Source: Edaphochlamys debaryana (lineage: Eukaryota; Chlorophyta; Chlorophyceae; Chlamydomonadales). Taken from it: 64,000 nucleotides of DNA. This document shows, in pieces, positions 59,532 through 64,000 of the stretch. The notes under the pieces were generated by a model. That model had not been told where the DNA came from. It saw nothing but the letters and a program-made list of their open reading frames with translations, and ran no database searches. The position numbers and the translations under genes are program-made. Location of the stretch: the NCBI GenBank assembly GCA_016858145.1, contig JAEHOE010000039.1:744001-808000 (forward strand), read 5' to 3'. The number at the start of each line of letters is the position of its first letter. Positions within the stretch are counted from its first letter, which is position 1.

Positions 59532-61507
59532 CGGCCCGGGGGAAGGCACGGTGCGAGTGCCCTTGCCCTTGGGGGCTCAGTGGCATCGCGGAGGGGGGCG
59601 TGGCCATCAGCAGGCAGGTCGGTCCCGGTTTCGCGGGCGACGCAGAGCCGCAGCCGGCCCCGGGGCGGGGTTGAACAGGAGGGCGAGGGGCGCTCGAGGC
59701 GTCGGGATGCATGTGCGCGGGGGCAGGGGAGGCCGCCCAGGCTCCGGGGAGGGCGGGGCCTGCGGTGGGCCTGGCTTATGGACTGGCTGTACAACAGGTG
59801 GGGGGCAGGAGCAGGGGGGCCGTTGCAGGGGAGAGGGATTACGAATTGTGTTGCTTGTGGCAGTGTTGGGGACTTGAGTTGCGGGGCGGGCGTGGGCTGG
59901 CCTCTTGCAGGCGGTACGGCGGTGGTGTGATGTCTGTCTGCCTCGCGCGTGCACGTCCGCACAGCCGACTGCAAATGTTCGGGAATGAGAAACGGGGACG
60001 AGGTTACGCGAAAAGCAAGGCCAGCAAAGTGCAGTTGTTCCTACAATTCTGGCGAGGTTCTTCTGTCCGGTAGCCGGAGGGCATAGCCTCCATGCAGTGC
60101 ACTAGCAATTAGCAACAGGGCTATCTAGCACTACACGGAGCGGTATGCGCAGCAGATGTAGTCGGGGATGCGGCTGAGGACGGCTACGCTAGAGTAACCG
60201 GCATGCTGGGGCCCAGTCCGATGCCCTGGCCGTATGCACGGTAGCGGAACACGGGCCATGCGTGCACTGCTCTGTGTTTCAATACAGCAAGGGGGCCAAT
60301 GGCAGCGCCAGGCTCATTCCCAGCCGCACCCCTGCCTAGCCACCCCCCAGCACCGCACCGCACCGCGCAATGGCGTCTGCCTACGCCTCCCCTACGGTGC
60401 CGGTCCAGCTCCGCCCGCGGCAAGAACCCGTGCCACCCCGCTCCCCGCAAGTCGGGACACAGACCGCCAGCCCGGCGCCGAGCCAGTCGGCCCCACGCGT
60501 TTCTTCCTAGTCCCTGGTCAACCCTGAGTCAACCACAACTATGGGTCAGTCAAGGGGGTCCATACGTCAGCGTCAGTCAGTGCATGCCTCAGTCTCAGTC
60601 CCTCGGAGCCCCGCAGCGGTCGGCGGCACAGCGCCACCATGCCACCGCCGCAAGCCCCTCTCACTCACTCCGTCTCAGCCACCTGCCAGGCTTCTGCGGG
60701 CCTCAAGCGCCGCCGCTCGCTACTCCTGCCCCTGCCGCCTGCCCCTGCCGCCCACACCCCCCCGCCGTCTTCTGGACTGCGCTGCATGGCCCCCGCCAGC
60801 ACCCCTGCCGCCTGCCCCTGCCGCCTGCCGCGCACTCCCGCGCACTCTTCCGCGCCTGCAGCCCCCCCCCTCTCTTGTGCCCCTCATCGCTCCTCCTGCG
60901 CAGTCCTCCGTCTCAAGCCCTCTCGGAGCCCGGGCACATGGGCCCCTACCGCAAACCTTTATGCGCACTCCAGCGAATAGCTGAGCCCCGCAAATACATC
61001 AGATAAACCCACACCTGCCTGAGGGCAGGACCCAGAGCACAGGCTCTCAGCCGTGATCTCGACCGGCACGCCCCGCCACATAGCTTAACGCCCCCTGCCG
61101 CTGTTCAAAGCAACCCCAGTGCTGGGTGCTCAAGGCTGGGGCCTTGACACCGCCCTCAACGGCCTCAGTGCTGAGTGCTGGGGGGGCCCCGGCTGCGCGG
61201 GCCCCGCGTGGCGCCGGGTCAGTGGCAGAGCGCGCGGCGGTGTCCGCCCCCGCCCCGACGAGCCCACCGGCCTGCCCCCCTGCTCCCCAACGCTGCTGTG
61301 CCGCATCCGCGGCCAATGGCGGCGCCCTCTCTCATGCCTGCTCTCCCCTCCACTCCAACCGATGCCCTCCAGCCCTGCTCCTGGTCCTGGTCCTGCGCCA
61401 GCCGGCGACGCAGCGCCCTCCAGCCGGCCCTTCCCGCCGTCGCCGCTGCCGCCTCCTCCTCCCGCCCGCCGCCGCCTGCTGCCCTCCGCTGCTGCTGCTG
61501 CTGCGCC
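59532..61507. other. Convergent intergenic region
   Basis: It lies between the PRAT gene (+) and the START-like gene (-). A C-rich segment at 60.3-61.0 kb gives long Pro/Ala ORFs in all plus frames, a composition effect. No gene or RNA seen. Confidence 0.45.
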
Positions 61508-63840
61508 TCACTTGCGCTGCGCCTGCTGCGCCTGGGCCTGCGCCCCCGCCCCCGCCGCCTGCTGCGCCTGGGCCTGCGCCCCCGCCCCCGCCGCCTGCTG
61601 CGCCTGGAAGCGGGACTCGGCGTAGCGACTCACGGCCTGCGTGGGGGTGGGGGTGAGCAGGCCGGGAGGGAGGGGTGCTTGAGGGGAACCGGGGCACGGA
61701 AGGGATTCACCGAAAGCGCACAGAACCAAGTCCAAGCTGCCTTCCCCCAAGCTTCTCCCTGCCCTCGCGCATACACCTTCACCTCCAGTCCAGCCCCCTC
61801 ATCCCCATCCCCGCCCCCCCAGCCACGCACCTCCAGGTTCCGCACCACCTCGTTCTCTATCCGCCCCTGGATCAGGGCCACCGGCAGCCAGGCCTGGCAG
61901 GGGGGGCGCAGGTGGAGGGCAGGGGGTGCACACGGCGCACGGTCACGCCAGGTAGGCGCCACAGGGCGGAACGCCCACCGTCCCCGTCACCAAGTCCGCA
62001 CCCGCACACGCGTGCCCGCGGCCCCTGGCGCCTCAAGACGGCAGGCCCCAGGGCACACGCCCCGTTCCACTCCTCCGCGCACACCCGGGCAGCGCCAGCC
62101 GCCAGCTGCAGCACCAGGGCCCTACCAAAGTGCCAAGTGTGCGACCGCAGGCCCCCGCCCCGCCCCTCCGCGCCCCGTACCTGCGGCTTGACGTACAGGG
62201 CGTACGACAGCAGCGTGAGGCGCTCCGACAGCTGCTGCATGCGCCACACGCCCCGGAACACCTGGGGGGGGGCGTGGGGTGGGGTGGGGTGGTGTCAGCA
62301 CACTTCAACCCCCTCCTCAGGCAGGCCAGGCCAGGCCACCATGGGCAGCCCGGCAGCGGTCTGCAGCCGCGCAGCCGGGACGTGGGCGCCCCCCTTGCCC
62401 TCCCCAAGACCCTGCCCCCTTCCCTCCCCCCCCCCTCCCCACCTGGAAGTCGCCCTCCAGCATCTCGAACGTGATGTCGCTGGCGCGCACCCCGGGGGCA
62501 CTGGTGGCGGGGAAGGGGTAGAGCGACTCGATGGAGGCGGCGGGCTCGCCGCTGCTCCAGCCCGTGCCGCCCGCGCTCATGGTGGAGGAGGCGCTGCCGC
62601 CGTTGCTGGTGGCCCCCCCCTGGTCCATGGAGGAGCCGGCGGAGGCGGCCGAGGAGGCGGAGGGGGAGCCGGGCGGCGGGCGCGTCATGGCGGACTCGGG
62701 CAGCCCCCCGTTCTGGAACTCGGTGCAGCGGAGGGTGACGGCGGCGGAGAACTTGACGCCCATGGCCACATCCTGGGCGCCCACCTGGGGGGGGGAGGGA
62801 GGGGAGGGAGGGGAGGGGAGAGGAAAGGGAGGTGAGGGGGTGAGGGGGGTGGCGGAGGTGCAGGAGGGGCAGTGACGGGGGGCGGGGCAGAGAGGTGCAG
62901 GGGTGCAGGTGGCTTGGGCGCGGGAGGGGGGCGGGCGGGCAGGGCGTTGTAGCGGGTGCCTGCGCAGCTGAGTCCGCCTGTGGCCGGGTCCCCGTGCCGA
63001 GTTCCCAGGGCGCCCTCGTTTGCACCATACCTTCCCCCCAAGACCTCCAGGCCTCCCCGGGCTGCGTTACCCCCTTTGCCTGCGGAGCGCCCCGCTCCCC
63101 CGAGCGAGCGGCGGAGCTAGAGCTACCACGCTGCACTCTGTGGTGCGCGCTCCCTGCAGAGCCCAGAGTGCCTGGCCTGAAACGGGCCGTCTACGCGCTC
63201 GCCTCTGCCGCCTGCGCACAGGCCGGCTGCCTAGGAGACGGGTAGGACCCGCTTGCTCGCTCGCACAATCGGCGGTCACGCGGTGTAGCATCGCTGGTTG
63301 GCGCCAGCCCCTCCCATCCCCCCTTTCACCCGCCCCGTTCGCAGGGTGCCCCAACTCTCCCTGCACGCCTAGGACTCCACCTGGTAGAGCACCGCCCCGT
63401 AGGCACTCCGCTCCAAGCAGCGGTTCTCAACAAGGCTGGGGATGAACTTCTGCAGGCCATCGTAGTCGGTGAGTGCCGACCAGACGCTTTGCTTGGGCGT
63501 GGCCACAGAGACCGAGGCGAAGATGCGACGGCTGTTCCAGCTCGTCTTCTCCACGTCAATGCGCACGCCTGATGAGCGGGCCGGCGAGGGCAAAACGCGG
63601 TTCGCGCCTTAGCCGAATGGTCCACCGACCGTGACGCCAACAGCGTAATCCGCTCCTGCCGCTGGCACATCGACCGATATGCCAAACTCAAGCGAAAGTT
63701 GGCGCACCTGCTGCAGCCACGGGCCGCACGGCCGCAGAGCAGTGCACCCGCTGCTGCAAGCGTGTGCGGGCCAGCCGAGTAGGCCTCTCCAGTGGGCGCC
63801 CACTGTAGCTAGCGCTGTGTGACGCCTGAAGCGCGTTCAT
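61508..63840 (-). CDS. Plastid START-like (SRPBCC, polyketide cyclase/lipid transport) protein
   Basis: Six exons: 63840-63708, 63568-63381, 62784-62443, 62261-62181, 61893-61831, 61636-61508. Total 936 nt, 311 residues. The N-terminus MNALQASHSASYSGRPLERP and LQQRVHCSAAVRPVAAA is a typical chloroplast transit peptide. The mature part follows plant coenzyme-Q-binding/polyketide-cyclase-like proteins: VRIDVEKTSWNSRRI, SVWSALTDYDGLQKFIPSLV, MGVKFSAAVTL, ITFEMLEGDFQVFRGVWRMQ, LTLLSYALYVKPQ and AWLPVALIQGRIENEVVRNL. The helix-grip fold binds hydrophobic ligands such as lipids; the ligand is unknown. A Ser/Gly/Pro-rich insertion of about 60 residues (around residue 140-200) interrupts the domain in exon 3. 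The C-terminus has a 12-residue tandem repeat. The family in plants is thylakoid or stroma associated. Confidence 0.85.
61522..61608 (-). repeat. 36-bp in-frame tandem repeat at the START-like C-terminus
   Basis: Two and a half copies of a 36-bp unit encode QAQQAAGAGAQA units near the stop codon, giving a Gln/Ala-rich tail without effect on the reading frame. Confidence 0.9.
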
Positions 63841-64000
63841 TGTGAGGGGTCTAGGTCGTGCGCGCAGCAGGCGCAAATGTCAACCCGCAATTGGTCGCTA
63901 AGTTGAGCAACAAGCTTAACAAGCAAAGGAGACTATCTATGGGGCTTGTCAGGGGGCGCGAGCAAGGCACAGCTTGCGGCAGGGTGCGGGCGGGGCGGGG
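63841..64000. other. Upstream region of the START-like gene, window end
   Basis: Probable promoter and 5' UTR of the minus-strand START-like gene. No gene seen; relatively A/T-rich (caagcttaacaagc near 63910). Confidence 0.4.

Noticed and set aside
60299..61006. 235-codon plus-strand Pro/Ala frame
   Set aside because: C-rich composition keeps several frames open at once; no motif and no plausible splice structure.

Overview
This window is nuclear DNA from a GC-rich eukaryote, most likely a chlorophyte green alga. Every gene is split by many short spliceosomal introns. The proteins are a plant/algal mix: a plastid-type START-like lipid protein with a transit peptide, a plant-type SDR-like Rossmann protein, an extensin-like wall tract and PRAT-family membrane proteins. 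Exons are almost purely G/C at third positions. Introns typically open with GT followed by long G runs and close with long C runs before AG. A selenoprotein (SELENOK with in-frame UGA) fits algae, since land plants lack selenoproteins. The species cannot be fixed from this sequence alone.

Layout: 0.77-7.4 kb (+) KIF-binding protein (KIFBP), 14 exons; 9.3-13.2 kb (-) a PD-(D/E)XK plus protein-kinase fusion; 15.4-22.4 kb (-) a 1,761-residue single-pass surface protein with a LamG-like ectodomain, an extensin-like Pro-rich stalk, one TM helix and a long cytoplasmic tail; 22.4-25.5 kb a repeat-rich gap with a non-LTR retrotransposon remnant and three hairpin repeats; 25.5-28.5 kb (-) an atypical extended-SDR-like Rossmann protein; 30.1-34.4 kb (-) an MFS transporter of the fungal DHA1 type; 36.2-37.0 kb (-) selenoprotein K; 37.4-42.4 kb (+) a TPR protein with a C-terminal membrane anchor, divergent from SELENOK; 45.2-49.0 kb (+) a U2AF65-like two-RRM splicing factor with a low-complexity tail; 51.3-56.1 kb (+) the CAAX protease STE24; 56.9-59.5 kb (+) a Tim17/22/23 (PRAT) family protein; 61.5-63.8 kb (-) a plastid START-like (SRPBCC) protein.

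I built each exon chain by hand from reading frame, splice dinucleotides and family conservation. Every chain listed sums to a multiple of three. The genes do not form an operon-like pathway. SELENOK and STE24 are both ER-membrane proteins but are 14 kb apart.

The most striking non-genic theme is duplication of splice sites: seven tandem copies of one acceptor in KIFBP, tandem copies of donors in KIFBP and the MFS gene, and a SINE-like retroposon whose 16-bp target-site duplication copies a donor of STE24. Two introns also contain homopolymers of 65 C and 82 G. I saw no tRNA, rRNA or CRISPR array that I could support.
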